Source: 2-02-FULL-45-10 sp964478235 (GTDB lineage Bacteria > Patescibacteriota > Patescibacteriia > Magasanikbacterales > GWA2-37-8). From it: a stretch of 30,536 bases of DNA. The stretch covers positions 1 through 30,536 of the forward strand of contig CAYZGX010000009.1 in the NCBI GenBank assembly GCA_964478235.1, written 5' to 3'. The stretch's first letter is position 1. The number at the start of each line of letters is the position of its first letter. Under the pieces are notes generated by a model, which was given only the letters and a program-made list of their open reading frames with translations, did no database searches and was not told the DNA's origin. The translations under genes were made by a program, and so were the position numbers. Shown one piece after another: positions 6,659-14,295 of this stretch.

Positions 6659-7012
6659 TTAAATATTCAAATTGACGATTAAAAACTGACCGGTGAAGAT
6701 GGCTGCCTGAATGACCACGAGAAAACCAAGGATAAATCGAGCTAGGAGACGGCTTTCATTGTAGAGAAGCCAACCCACAACAGCGTTCACGAGAAGGAGG
6801 ATGGTGGCGATAATAACCGGGATAAACAATTCCCACCAAACACCGATTAAATCCACCCCGAAAACGATATTATAGTGCAAAAAAAGAGCTTCACCAGCGG
6901 GATCTTGAACTTTGAGGCTGTAGGCCACCATAGCCAAAATAAACCCTAAAGATAGGAGGAGTGGCAGGTAGACAAAACGGTCTTTTAGGTACAATTTAGG
7001 CGAATACAGCAT
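6659..7012 (-). CDS. Small membrane protein of unknown function upstream of ftsW
   Basis: The 117-residue product has three hydrophobic stretches (about residues 14-34, 56-82 and 93-114, the second possibly two spans), and I recognise no family. I start at the ATG at 7012 rather than 7054, because the divergent promoter places transcription start near 7032, downstream of the longer start, and the extra N-terminal residues would be encoded by the promoter. It is the first gene of the ftsW-rml operon and is five bases from ftsW, so a cell-envelope or division-associated role is a guess from position. There is no Shine-Dalgarno. Confidence 0.6.
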   Translation of the reverse strand: MLYSPKLYLKDRFVYLPLLLSLGFILAMVAYSLKVQDPAGEALFLHYNIVFGVDLIGVWWELFIPVIIATILLLVNAVVGWLLYNESRLLARFILGFLVVIQAAIFTGQFLIVNLNI

Positions 7013-7017
7013 AGATA

Positions 7018-7046
7018 TTGACAAAACAGGACCCTCATAGTATACT
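7018..7046 (+). promoter_or_regulatory. Sigma70 promoter of rpmA
   Basis: A perfect -35 TTGACA (7018-7023), a 17-base spacer and -10 TATACT (7041-7046) predict a start near 7053, about 29 bases before the rpmA ATG. It is one of the two strongest promoters in the window, as expected for a ribosomal protein gene. Confidence 0.85.
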
Positions 7047-7067
7047 ATGGGCACTCCAATAAATCAA
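7039..7067 (-). promoter_or_regulatory. Divergent promoter of the ftsW-rml operon sharing the rpmA -10
   Basis: The -10 region AGTATACT (7039-7046) is a perfect palindrome, so it also reads TATACT on the minus strand. There, 17 bases upstream, lies TTGATT (7067-7062), four of six -35 matches. Transcription would begin near 7032 and cover the membrane protein, ftsW and the rml genes. One DNA element therefore seems to be the -10 for both directions. Confidence 0.6.
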
Positions 7068-7081
7068 TTAATTATTGTCGT

Positions 7082-7357
7082 ATGTCACATAAGAAAGCCG
7101 GTGGTTCGACGCGGTTGGGCCGAGATTCGCAAGCACAACGCTTAGGCGTCAAACTCCACGACGGTGAAGTCGCTAAAAAAGGTATGATCATCGTTCGTCA
7201 ACGTGGTACTCGCATTAACCCGGGTAAAAACGTGGAGCGCGCTGGTGATGATTCCCTCTTCGCGATGGCTGATGGCAAAGTAAAATTTTCACAGCACAAA
7301 CGCAAGCGTTTTGATGGCTCCCTGAAAATGGCAAAATTTGTCAGTATCGTTGCCTAA
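7082..7357 (+). CDS. rpmA: Large ribosomal subunit protein bL27
   Basis: The 91-residue product opens MSHKKAGGSTRLGRDSQ, the highly conserved L27 N-terminus that reaches the peptidyl-transferase centre, and continues with the usual LGVK and RQRGTRINPG stretches. The lysine-rich start is exposed directly, with no Firmicutes-type cleavable leader. The gene stands alone between its own promoter and terminator; rplU (L21), its usual partner, is not adjacent. Transcription diverges from the ftsW operon. No Shine-Dalgarno precedes the ATG, notable for a highly expressed gene. Confidence 0.98.
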   Translation: MSHKKAGGSTRLGRDSQAQRLGVKLHDGEVAKKGMIIVRQRGTRINPGKNVERAGDDSLFAMADGKVKFSQHKRKRFDGSLKMAKFVSIVA

Positions 7358-7374
7358 TCACTTCAAATATACTA

Positions 7375-7404
7375 AAAATCCTCGCCAACTGGTGAGGATT
7401 TTTT
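7375..7404. terminator. Bidirectional terminator between rpmA and the UDP-xylose operon
   Basis: AAAAATCCTCGCC (7375-7387) pairs with GGTGAGGATTTTT (7392-7404) around AACT, giving 13 bp with one G-U, flanked by A and T tracts. It lies 17 bases after the rpmA stop and 21 bases past the stop of the convergent epimerase gene, so it can serve both. Confidence 0.9.
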
Positions 7405-7425
7405 ATTTCTTCTGGATATTTATAT

Positions 7426-8337
7426 TTAGAGACCGGCAGCCGCTTTAAGCTCGGCAATGCCAGCTGCAAAAGAGACCGCTGGTTCCCAGCCAAGTAATTT
7501 CTTAGCTTTGGTTCGGTCAGCATGGGTTTTGCGAACATCGCCTGGACGCTCCGGCACAAATTCACTTTTTCCGCCGATAAGTTTTACTAATTCATTGACC
7601 GAGTGACTTTCGCCGTTGCCGATATTAATCACTTCGCCTTTGCCAACTTTAGCACTTTCCATAGCCAGAATATTAGCATGAGCGACATCAGAGACGTGGG
7701 TGTAGTCACGATAGTATTCACCATCACCACAGACAGTCATGGCTTCGCCGTTGTTGACTTGGCGGAGGAACTTGCCAACCACGAGTGCGTAGGCACCGTT
7801 TGGATCAAAGAATGGACCGTAGACATTGAAATAGCGGAGCGATACAGTCTCAATACCGTAGAGCAGTGAGAAGACACGGCAATAGTGTTCACCGATAAAC
7901 TTATGGAGAGCATATGGGCTAATCGGGAGAGCAGTCATATCTTCGTATACTGGAAATGTCTCTTGGTCGCCATACACTGAAGACGAGGAAGAGAAGACAA
8001 CGCGTTTAACATTGTGGCGCTTGGCAGCAAGCAACACCTGAAGTGTACCGGTGACGTTCACTTGGTGGGTCTCTTCAGGATGCTCTACCGAAAAAGTGAC
8101 GCGAGGTAGTGCGGCGAGATGAAAAATACCGTCAACACCCTGCGAGCAAACTTTGTCGAGGTCGGCTGGCTTGGTGATATCCCCTTCTACATAGGTAGCG
8201 CCCGGCAGATGACGTTCTGGTTTGTTGCCTCCAACATAATTATCAAGAACAATTACTTTGTGACCTGCTGACAGGAGCTCTTTGGTGAGATTAGTGCCGA
8301 TAAACCCAGCACCACCAGTGACGAGATAGGTAGCCAT
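7426..8337 (-). CDS. UDP-sugar 4-epimerase (extended SDR, GalE/WbpP-like)
   Basis: This 303-residue NAD-dependent epimerase/dehydratase has GGAGFIG (8-14), SSSSSVYGD (116-124) and Tyr142/Lys146 in SPYALHKFIGE. RYFNVYGPFFDPNGAYA resembles UDP-GlcNAc/UDP-glucose 4-epimerases of the WbpP or archaeal GalE kind. It would interconvert C4 epimers of a UDP-sugar in the cytoplasm. It is the last gene of the UDP-xylose operon, six bases after UDP-glucose dehydrogenase, so UDP-glucuronate, UDP-xylose or UDP-glucose are all possible substrates. I cannot choose between them from sequence. Confidence 0.85.
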   Translation of the reverse strand: MATYLVTGGAGFIGTNLTKELLSAGHKVIVLDNYVGGNKPERHLPGATYVEGDITKPADLDKVCSQGVDGIFHLAALPRVTFSVEHPEETHQVNVTGTLQVLLAAKRHNVKRVVFSSSSSVYGDQETFPVYEDMTALPISPYALHKFIGEHYCRVFSLLYGIETVSLRYFNVYGPFFDPNGAYALVVGKFLRQVNNGEAMTVCGDGEYYRDYTHVSDVAHANILAMESAKVGKGEVINIGNGESHSVNELVKLIGGKSEFVPERPGDVRKTHADRTKAKKLLGWEPAVSFAAGIAELKAAAGL

Positions 8338-8343
8338 AGAAAA

Positions 8344-9732
8344 TTAGTTAGCAGAAAGTAAAGGAGAGCCGACAGCGATAATGGTGAAGCCAGCTTGATT
8401 CAACTCAGTATAGCGATGTTGTAAAATACGACGACCGTCCATAATGAGCGGTTTCTTTTTCCCAGAATTTTTGAGGAGAAGATCGGCTACTCCGCGGAAT
8501 TGTGGCCAGTCGGTGGCAATGATAACGACATCAGCCTGCGCCAGACATTTTTCTTCACTGTCGACGTAGCGGATTTTTTTATTGCCTTTCATCACTGCTT
8601 TAAACATTGGCAAGGCAGTTGGGTCAAAGACTGTGATACTCGCCACTCGCTGTTCGTTGGCATGATTAACAATATCAATACTTGGAGAATTGCGAATGTC
8701 GTTGGTATCTTGTTTGAAAGCAGTGCCGAGGAGAGCGACTTTTTTACCTTTCCAGACAAAACCAGCTTCTTTTTCAGCTCGACCAATAAACATTTCGAGC
8801 TGACGCTTGTTGGCAGTATAGGTTTCATTAACGAGCGAAGCGTTCTGACCAGCTGTCTGGAGCTGATGCGACAGCGAGCGAGCGTCTTTGATAAAACAAC
8901 TACCACCGGCGTACAAGCTGTCATAGAGCCCCCAGGAGCCGATGCGCGGATCGCTCATGAGGATGCGGCGAACTTGTTCAAACTGAATACCGGAGAATTT
9001 TTCGCAGGTGCGACCAAGCACATCAAAACAAACGGCTAATTTGTTGAACAGAACAAAATTGGCGAGGAGCTTGCCGGCAGCGGCTTCTTTAGGATTGGTT
9101 TCTAAATACTGAATAGACGAGGAGTTGTGGAAGCGTTGATAGACTTGGCGCATTACTGCAAAATCTTTTTCTTTGGTAGCGCCCACTACTACTCGTTCCG
9201 GATGAATAGAGCCTTCAATCGCTTTACCTTCAACCAAAAATTCTGGATTAGAGACTACGCCATAATTAGTGACGCCATGCGCATTGAAAATAGTTTCAGT
9301 GGTGTCAATCATATCAATTGGCACAGTACTCTTGTTCACAATAACAACATATTTCTTTTGAGTACCTTGATTGCGTTTGGCCAAATGTTTCCCAAGCTCT
9401 TCAGCAGCGGCAAAATAATATTTCAAATCACTCTCCCCTGTTTCGCCAATTTCTGGCGTCGGGAGACACATAAAAATCGCATCGCAGGTATCGAGGAAGG
9501 AAATAACTTTTTTATAATCAGTGGTGAAACGGATTCGTTTTTTGTTCCGGATAAGCATATCGCTTAGTCCTTCTTCAAAAATACACGATTCAATTTTTTT
9601 AGCATTGCTCGAGCCGAGTAAGCTAATTTTTGTCTTGTCGATATCGTAGACTAAAACAGTGTGACCACTATCGGCGGACACTGCGGCCGAACAGCTACCA
9701 ACAAAGCCTGATCCAATATATAAAATGTTCAT
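8344..9732 (-). CDS. ugd: UDP-glucose 6-dehydrogenase
   Basis: It oxidises UDP-glucose to UDP-glucuronate with two NAD+. The 462-residue protein has the N-terminal nucleotide site IGSGFVG (6-12), KSTVP (134-138), SNPEFLVEGKAIEG (161-174), a central helix with Lys221 and the catalytic Cys279 in YAGGSCFIKD (family form GGSCFPKD, so an isoleucine replaces the usual proline). The C-terminal GTAFKQDTNDIRNSPS also fits. A close alternative in this superfamily is a UDP-N-acetylmannosamine or GDP-mannose dehydrogenase, but the next gene upstream is a UDP-glucuronate decarboxylase, which favours UDP-glucose. It lies six bases before the epimerase gene and five after uxs. Confidence 0.9.
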   Translation of the reverse strand: MNILYIGSGFVGSCSAAVSADSGHTVLVYDIDKTKISLLGSSNAKKIESCIFEEGLSDMLIRNKKRIRFTTDYKKVISFLDTCDAIFMCLPTPEIGETGESDLKYYFAAAEELGKHLAKRNQGTQKKYVVIVNKSTVPIDMIDTTETIFNAHGVTNYGVVSNPEFLVEGKAIEGSIHPERVVVGATKEKDFAVMRQVYQRFHNSSSIQYLETNPKEAAAGKLLANFVLFNKLAVCFDVLGRTCEKFSGIQFEQVRRILMSDPRIGSWGLYDSLYAGGSCFIKDARSLSHQLQTAGQNASLVNETYTANKRQLEMFIGRAEKEAGFVWKGKKVALLGTAFKQDTNDIRNSPSIDIVNHANEQRVASITVFDPTALPMFKAVMKGNKKIRYVDSEEKCLAQADVVIIATDWPQFRGVADLLLKNSGKKKPLIMDGRRILQHRYTELNQAGFTIIAVGSPLLSAN

Positions 9733-9737
9733 ACAGA

Positions 9738-10676
9738 TTAGAGGTGTTTTTTGAAATAGCTGATAGTTTCAGCCAAGCCTTCGTCAATACCAACTTTAGG
9801 AGTAAAGCGTAAGATTTTTTTTGCTTTAGTGATATCAGGACGACGGCGACGCGGGTCGTCAGTCGGTAATTTCTTGTAGACTAACTTACTTTTGGAACCC
9901 GTCATAGCGACAATGCGCTCCGCTAACTCTTTGACAGTGCGTTCTTCTGGATTGCCGAGATTGATTGGCCCCATAACTTTGGCTGGGCTATTCATGAGGC
10001 GCATCAGGCCATCAACGAGATCAGAAACATAGCAAAAACTTCTTGTTTGATCGCCAGTACCATAAAGACTAATCGGTTTATTTTGAAGCGCTTGGACGAT
10101 AAAATTACTCACCACCCGACCGTCGCTTGGCGACATGCGCGGGCCGTAGGTATTAAAAATGCGGGCGATTTTAATTTCCATACCATGCATGCGGTGGTAA
10201 TCGGAAAAAAGTGTTTCTGCACAACGCTTACCTTCGTCGTAGCAGGCGCGGGGGCCAGTGGTCGAGACATTACCGTGATATTCTTCCACTTGTGGGTGCA
10301 CTTCAGGGTCGCCATAGACTTCGGACGTGGAAGCTTGAAGCACGCGAGCTTTGTGCTTACGAGCAAAACCCAGCACATTAATTACCCCAACGGTACTTGC
10401 TTTGATGGTATGCACCTGATTGGATTGATAATGAATTGGCGATGCTGGGCAAGCCAGGTTGTAGACTTGATCAACTTTGGTTTTAACAAAAAACGGTTTG
10501 ACGATGTCGTGTTTGATGAAGGTAAACGCCTTATTCTTGAGCGCTGTCTTCAAATTCTTTTTTGATCCAGTAAACAAATTATCTACACCAATCACGTGGT
10601 GTCCTTCGCTAAGCAGTCGCTCCACTAAATGCGACCCAATAAATCCAGCGGCGCCGGTGACAACAATCGTGAGCAT
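9738..10676 (-). CDS. uxs: UDP-glucuronate decarboxylase (UDP-xylose synthase)
   Basis: It converts UDP-glucuronate to UDP-xylose through a bound 4-keto intermediate. The 312-residue product carries the family's diagnostic NLACPASPIHYQ (73-84), ASTSEVYGDPEVHPQ with Glu119, GPRACYDEGKR with Tyr146/Lys150 and the NTYGPRMSPSDGRVVSNF region. The start at 10676 puts TGAAGFIGSH at the N-terminus, so there is no membrane anchor as in some eukaryotic forms. Together with ugd it gives a two-step route from UDP-glucose to UDP-xylose. The gene upstream is a GT2 enzyme that may use the product. Confidence 0.95.
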   Translation of the reverse strand: MLTIVVTGAAGFIGSHLVERLLSEGHHVIGVDNLFTGSKKNLKTALKNKAFTFIKHDIVKPFFVKTKVDQVYNLACPASPIHYQSNQVHTIKASTVGVINVLGFARKHKARVLQASTSEVYGDPEVHPQVEEYHGNVSTTGPRACYDEGKRCAETLFSDYHRMHGMEIKIARIFNTYGPRMSPSDGRVVSNFIVQALQNKPISLYGTGDQTRSFCYVSDLVDGLMRLMNSPAKVMGPINLGNPEERTVKELAERIVAMTGSKSKLVYKKLPTDDPRRRRPDITKAKKILRFTPKVGIDEGLAETISYFKKHL

Positions 10677-10679
10677 AAT

Positions 10680-11540
10680 TTAACGTTTAAAAAAATTAAC
10701 GGCGAGGGCTACACCGAGACGAGTGTAGATGCCGAGCCATACAAGACCATTCAGAAGGCTGTTGTGATACAAGGCAAAATGTTTGCGGTAATAGAGCCAC
10801 ATCGCTTCATAAAAATTAACGAGCGATTTGGTGCGGCGTTTTTTGCTACTACCACCACCAAAATGGATAATCTTGGCTTCACTTACATAGACCGTCTGCC
10901 AACCTTTATCAAAGACGCGTTTGCAAAAATCTAAATCTTCACCGTACATGAAAAACGACTCGTCCAATCCACCAATTTCTTCATAAACCTTACGGCGAAA
11001 CATCATCGCAGCGCCAGACAAGCCGGCGACTGGCTCGGTGACGTTCGGATCATCGGTGTATTTTTTGTAATTATTGACGATTTTACTCGATGTAAAAATC
11101 TTGGTGAGGCCAAAGAGGTGAAAAAATGAATTCCAAATATCCGGTAAATTACGACGGCAGGCGTGCTGAAAGGTCATATCGCCGTTAAGGAGGCGCGGAC
11201 CAACCATTTCAATCAGTGGGTGGGTGTCCAGATAGCTGACCAGAGTGTTGAGGGCGCCATCTAATACTACCGTATCGCTGTTGAGAAGCATCAGATACTC
11301 CCCGGTGGCAATTTTGAGCGCTTGGTTGTTAGCTTTGGCAAAACCGACATTATCACTGTTTTCAATTAGCTTCACTTGTGGAAACTCTTTTTTGAATGCT
11401 TCAACACTACCGTCACCAGAATTATTATCAACCAAAATAACTTCAAACGGAAATCCGCTGGTTTCTTTGTAGACCGCTGAAAGAGCGTTCAAGGTGAGCT
11501 CGCGAGTTTTCCAGTTGACGATAATGACAGACAATTTCAT
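10680..11540 (-). CDS. GT2 glycosyltransferase (rhamnosyltransferase-like)
   Basis: This 286-residue GT-A enzyme has VDNN (37-40), the DXD-like NSDT (87-90), a GLSGAAMMFRR acceptor-region stretch and the MYGEDLDFCKR motif with the putative catalytic base, as in WbbL-type rhamnosyltransferases. It has no clear membrane span apart from a weakly hydrophobic C-terminus that may touch the membrane. It lies three bases upstream of uxs, so transfer of xylose or a related UDP-sugar onto a lipid-linked glycan is plausible. Donor and acceptor are inferred only. Confidence 0.85.
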   Translation of the reverse strand: MKLSVIIVNWKTRELTLNALSAVYKETSGFPFEVILVDNNSGDGSVEAFKKEFPQVKLIENSDNVGFAKANNQALKIATGEYLMLLNSDTVVLDGALNTLVSYLDTHPLIEMVGPRLLNGDMTFQHACRRNLPDIWNSFFHLFGLTKIFTSSKIVNNYKKYTDDPNVTEPVAGLSGAAMMFRRKVYEEIGGLDESFFMYGEDLDFCKRVFDKGWQTVYVSEAKIIHFGGGSSKKRRTKSLVNFYEAMWLYYRKHFALYHNSLLNGLVWLGIYTRLGVALAVNFFKR

Positions 11541-11546
11541 AGGCCG

Positions 11547-12098
11547 TTATTTTACCAGTGTCACAAGAATATTCCCCGCTGGGAAAAACCGCGACCAACC
11601 AGTTGATTCAAAGACTCTTTGTACGCTTGGAGAGGTATTAACGATTTTTTCCACGAGAGGATTCAGAATAAAAACGATTGAATCTCTCTCAAAGAGGATT
11701 TTGTTTTTTTCAGATGCTGTAAAAGCAAAATCAAAATAATATCCGCGGTCACCTTGCTCGCTTGAGCCTTTTACAAAAAAATCAAAGGTGTTAATAGAAA
11801 ACATCTTTTTATGAGTCGGATCAATAAAATTGTGTTTGGAGGTAAAATGTGGCACACGAATCGTCACCTTACCGCCCGGCTTCAAAATACGATGAATATC
11901 CTTAAGCACCGGAATGTAGTCCATATGCTCCAAAACATCTTGGCATAGAACTTCATCAACACTCCCCAACTCAAATGGGAGAGGTAGTTTGGTGATATCG
12001 TGGACAACATCCACCCCCGGAAGTTTGGCAATATCAAGATTTACCCAGTTTTTGAGGATATTTGTGCCACAACCTAGATTAAGTCGTACATGTTCCAT
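11547..12098 (-). CDS. Class I SAM-dependent methyltransferase
   Basis: The 183-residue product has motif I LNLGCGTN near the N-terminus, a VLCQDVLEHM motif, and LKPGGKVTIRVPHF after it, typical of Methyltransf_11-like enzymes in polysaccharide loci. I use the ATG at 12098, not the longer start at 12134: the longer version would be encoded by the promoter itself. The -10 box ends only seven bases before this ATG, so the message is probably leaderless. It is the first gene of the UDP-xylose operon, six bases before the GT2 gene, suggesting methylation of the glycan or of a sugar donor. Confidence 0.82.
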   Translation of the reverse strand: MEHVRLNLGCGTNILKNWVNLDIAKLPGVDVVHDITKLPLPFELGSVDEVLCQDVLEHMDYIPVLKDIHRILKPGGKVTIRVPHFTSKHNFIDPTHKKMFSINTFDFFVKGSSEQGDRGYYFDFAFTASEKNKILFERDSIVFILNPLVEKIVNTSPSVQRVFESTGWSRFFPAGNILVTLVK

Positions 12099-12105
12099 GC
12101 TTAGG

Positions 12106-12134
12106 AGTATACAAAAAACAGCCTGTTTTAGCAA
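12106..12134 (-). promoter_or_regulatory. Promoter of the UDP-xylose operon
   Basis: On the minus strand TTGCTA (12134-12129, four of six matches), a 17-base spacer and TATACT (12111-12106) place the start at or next to the ATG at 12098. This predicts a leaderless mRNA. Spacing and -10 match the promoters near 3090 and 7041. Confidence 0.65.
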
Positions 12135-12156
12135 GTCAGCCAGGCACAGGGAAAAC

Positions 12157-12185
12157 TAGCCAGAATTGGCCATTTTTGCTACTAT
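12157..12185 (+). promoter_or_regulatory. Possible extended -10 promoter of the plus-strand GT4 gene
   Basis: TAGCCA (12157-12162, four of six), 17 bases, then TACTAT (12180-12185) preceded by TG at 12177-12178, an extended -10. The start would fall about two bases before the ATG at 12194, again suggesting a leaderless message. It is weaker than the other promoters. Confidence 0.4.
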
Positions 12186-12193
12186 AGAGCCAT

Positions 12194-13330
12194 ATGAAAC
12201 GAACGCTCATCGCCGTTAATACCCGAATGCTGCTCAAAGACCGACTCGACGGTATTGGCTGGTTTGCCTACCAGACACTCAAACGCCTCACTACCTCGCA
12301 CCCCGAGATAGACTGGTTGTTTTTATTTGACCGTCCGTTTGATCAGTCGTTTATTTTTGGACCGAACGTGACAGCCAAAGTCGTCTCCCCACCTATTCGC
12401 CATGGTCTCTTGTATTCCTGGTGGTATAACCATGGGGTCAAACGGGTTTTGGATGAAGCTAAGCCAGATTTATTTCTGTCGCCTGATGGCATCCTCTCTC
12501 TCACTGCTTCCTGCCGACAGCTGGCGGTTATTCATGACATCAACTTTGCTCATTACCCAAAAGATTTACCGTTTTTTACCGCACGATTTTTTAACCATCA
12601 TTTTCCTCTGGCTGTACAGCATGCTACCCGTATTGCGACCGTATCTGACTATACCAAACAAGATTTGATTCATAGCTATCACGCTGATCCACACCGTATT
12701 GAGGTGGTTGGTAGCGGAAGTAATCTGAACAACGAGCCTGCCTCTGAGACTGACAAGCAGGCAATCCGTACCAAGCACACTGCTGGTGAGCCGTATTTTT
12801 TATTTGTTGGCTCGGTTCATCCACGCAAAAACATTCCTCGTTTGCTTCAAGCTTTTGAACAATATCGTCACGAAGCAACTAGCCCAACCAAGTTAGTGAT
12901 CGCTGGATCTTTTTTCTGGGGGAATAAAGAGATTGCCAAGCTACAAAAGACAATGCACTTTGGCAAAGACGTTATTTTTACCGGTCGGGTTGACGATGCA
13001 ACACTTTGCGAGCTGTACGCTGGTGCTTTTGCCCTCACCTATACCCCTTATTTTGAAGGTTTTGGTGTACCGTTGGTTGAAGCCATGCGCGCAGGTGTGC
13101 CAATTATCGCTTCAAAAATTACTTCGCTTCCTGAAGTGGCTGGCGATGCCGCTTTATATGTTGATCCGTTTGATGTCTCGTCTATCGCCCGGGCGATGCT
13201 ACTTCTTTCGTCTGATGAAGCATTACAAAAAAAGCTCGTCACGATTGGACGAGCTCGAGCTGAAAAATTTTCTTGGGAAACAACGACGGAGCGACTCTAT
13301 GCCATTATCCTATCCTGCTTGAAAAAATAA
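12194..13330 (+). CDS. GT4 family glycosyltransferase
   Basis: This 378-residue GT-B enzyme has LFVGSVHPRKN (203-213) opening the donor domain and EGFGVPLVEAM (288-298) with the two conserved glutamates of GT4 mannosyl- and glucosyltransferases. IHDINFAHYP near 113-122 is typical of the mannosyltransferase WbaZ-like group. It is the only glycan gene on the plus strand. It diverges from the UDP-xylose operon with 95 bases between starts, and its stop is one base from the stop of the convergent GT2 gene. There is no Shine-Dalgarno. The sugar transferred cannot be told from sequence. Confidence 0.9.
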   Translation: MKRTLIAVNTRMLLKDRLDGIGWFAYQTLKRLTTSHPEIDWLFLFDRPFDQSFIFGPNVTAKVVSPPIRHGLLYSWWYNHGVKRVLDEAKPDLFLSPDGILSLTASCRQLAVIHDINFAHYPKDLPFFTARFFNHHFPLAVQHATRIATVSDYTKQDLIHSYHADPHRIEVVGSGSNLNNEPASETDKQAIRTKHTAGEPYFLFVGSVHPRKNIPRLLQAFEQYRHEATSPTKLVIAGSFFWGNKEIAKLQKTMHFGKDVIFTGRVDDATLCELYAGAFALTYTPYFEGFGVPLVEAMRAGVPIIASKITSLPEVAGDAALYVDPFDVSSIARAMLLLSSDEALQKKLVTIGRARAEKFSWETTTERLYAIILSCLKK

Positions 13331-13331
13331 C

Positions 13332-14294
13332 TTACCATTGCTGATAGCGGATTTTTCCACTCCACCGCTCGAGGAGGCCAATGAAGAAACCAGTCATTTT
13401 AGCAATATCACCCAACCCAATAACCAAGGGTAGAAGTACCACACCAAGCATTCGGCTTGGTATTTTTTTTTCTGCTGAAAAAGACAGTAAGCGAAGCCAG
13501 AATTTATGCATATAGACGACTCCACCAAGAATGATTGGCAGGAGCCACAGAGCCGAGAGCTGGAACGAAGCGATGAGAAGAAGCGTGAGACCGGCATAGA
13601 CGCTATAGCGCACCACCTGACGACCGTAGAACAGCTTTCCGTGGGCATCGCTACGGGTGTAGTTGTAAAGCTGACGCATATACTTAGCGACGCTTGGGCG
13701 CGGACGCCAAGAAACTAGCGGCTCGCGTACATAATGCGGGAAGGTGTCACGTTTTTGGAGAGTCAAATCAAAAATAACATCCTCACAAAAAGGAATCCAT
13801 TCTGGATACCCACCGACTCTCTGCCAAATATTTTTTGTAAAAGCAACCGAGCGACTTGATGGTAGCCAATCATTAGCAAATTCTGCCTGTCGAGGGGTGG
13901 TGGCCGCAGCCAGAAGATATAAAAGGAGACTATCCCCCACTTCTAGCCATGGTTTAAAAGCAGTCGTGCAAAACTCAGCCCCTTCAATCGTGAGTGGGTC
14001 AGTTATTTTTTGCAACCATTCCGGCTCATAGAGACAGCCAGCATCAGTTGCGACGATGATTTCACCTTTAGCGGTTTGTATAGCTACATTTCTACCGACA
14101 GCAATATTCCCCTTTTTTTGTAGTACTGTAAAAGTGGCGGACTTAACAGACTCCAACCATTCAAAGGTGCCGTCAGTTGAGCCACCGTCAACCACCACTA
14201 TCTCATCCGGCTGCAATGTTTGACGCTTAATACTCTCGAGCCACGGCGGGAGAACGGTGCGTTCATTTTTTACCGTAATAATAAGGGAGATCAT
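13332..14294 (-). CDS. GT2 glycosyltransferase with C-terminal membrane segments
   Basis: The product of 320 residues starts with MISLIITVKNE and contains VDGGSTDGT (35-43) and TDAGC (83-87), the nucleotide- and metal-binding signatures of GT2 enzymes. Hydrophobic segments near 230-260 and 285-305 anchor it to the membrane. The ATG at 14294 is chosen because it lies one base after the upstream stop (TAGTATG) and puts the fold at residue 1; the longer start at 14336 would overlap that gene. It is the final gene of the long minus-strand run. No terminator hairpin follows, only a one-base gap to the convergent GT4 gene. Confidence 0.87.
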   Translation of the reverse strand: MISLIITVKNERTVLPPWLESIKRQTLQPDEIVVVDGGSTDGTFEWLESVKSATFTVLQKKGNIAVGRNVAIQTAKGEIIVATDAGCLYEPEWLQKITDPLTIEGAEFCTTAFKPWLEVGDSLLLYLLAAATTPRQAEFANDWLPSSRSVAFTKNIWQRVGGYPEWIPFCEDVIFDLTLQKRDTFPHYVREPLVSWRPRPSVAKYMRQLYNYTRSDAHGKLFYGRQVVRYSVYAGLTLLLIASFQLSALWLLPIILGGVVYMHKFWLRLLSFSAEKKIPSRMLGVVLLPLVIGLGDIAKMTGFFIGLLERWSGKIRYQQW

Positions 14295-14295
14295 A

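Noticed and set aside
7012..7054. Longer start (ATG at 7054) for the small membrane protein
   Set aside because: Its first codons coincide with the divergent -10 region, upstream of the predicted start of transcription.
8500..9567. Plus-strand open frames of 179 and 146 residues opposite ugd, and 172 residues opposite uxs
   Set aside because: No family features, no start signals, and each lies fully antisense to a strongly supported gene.
12121..12145. GCCTG...CAGGC inverted repeat between the divergent genes
   Set aside because: Only five pairs around a 15-base loop and overlapping the -35 region; too weak to call an operator or terminator.
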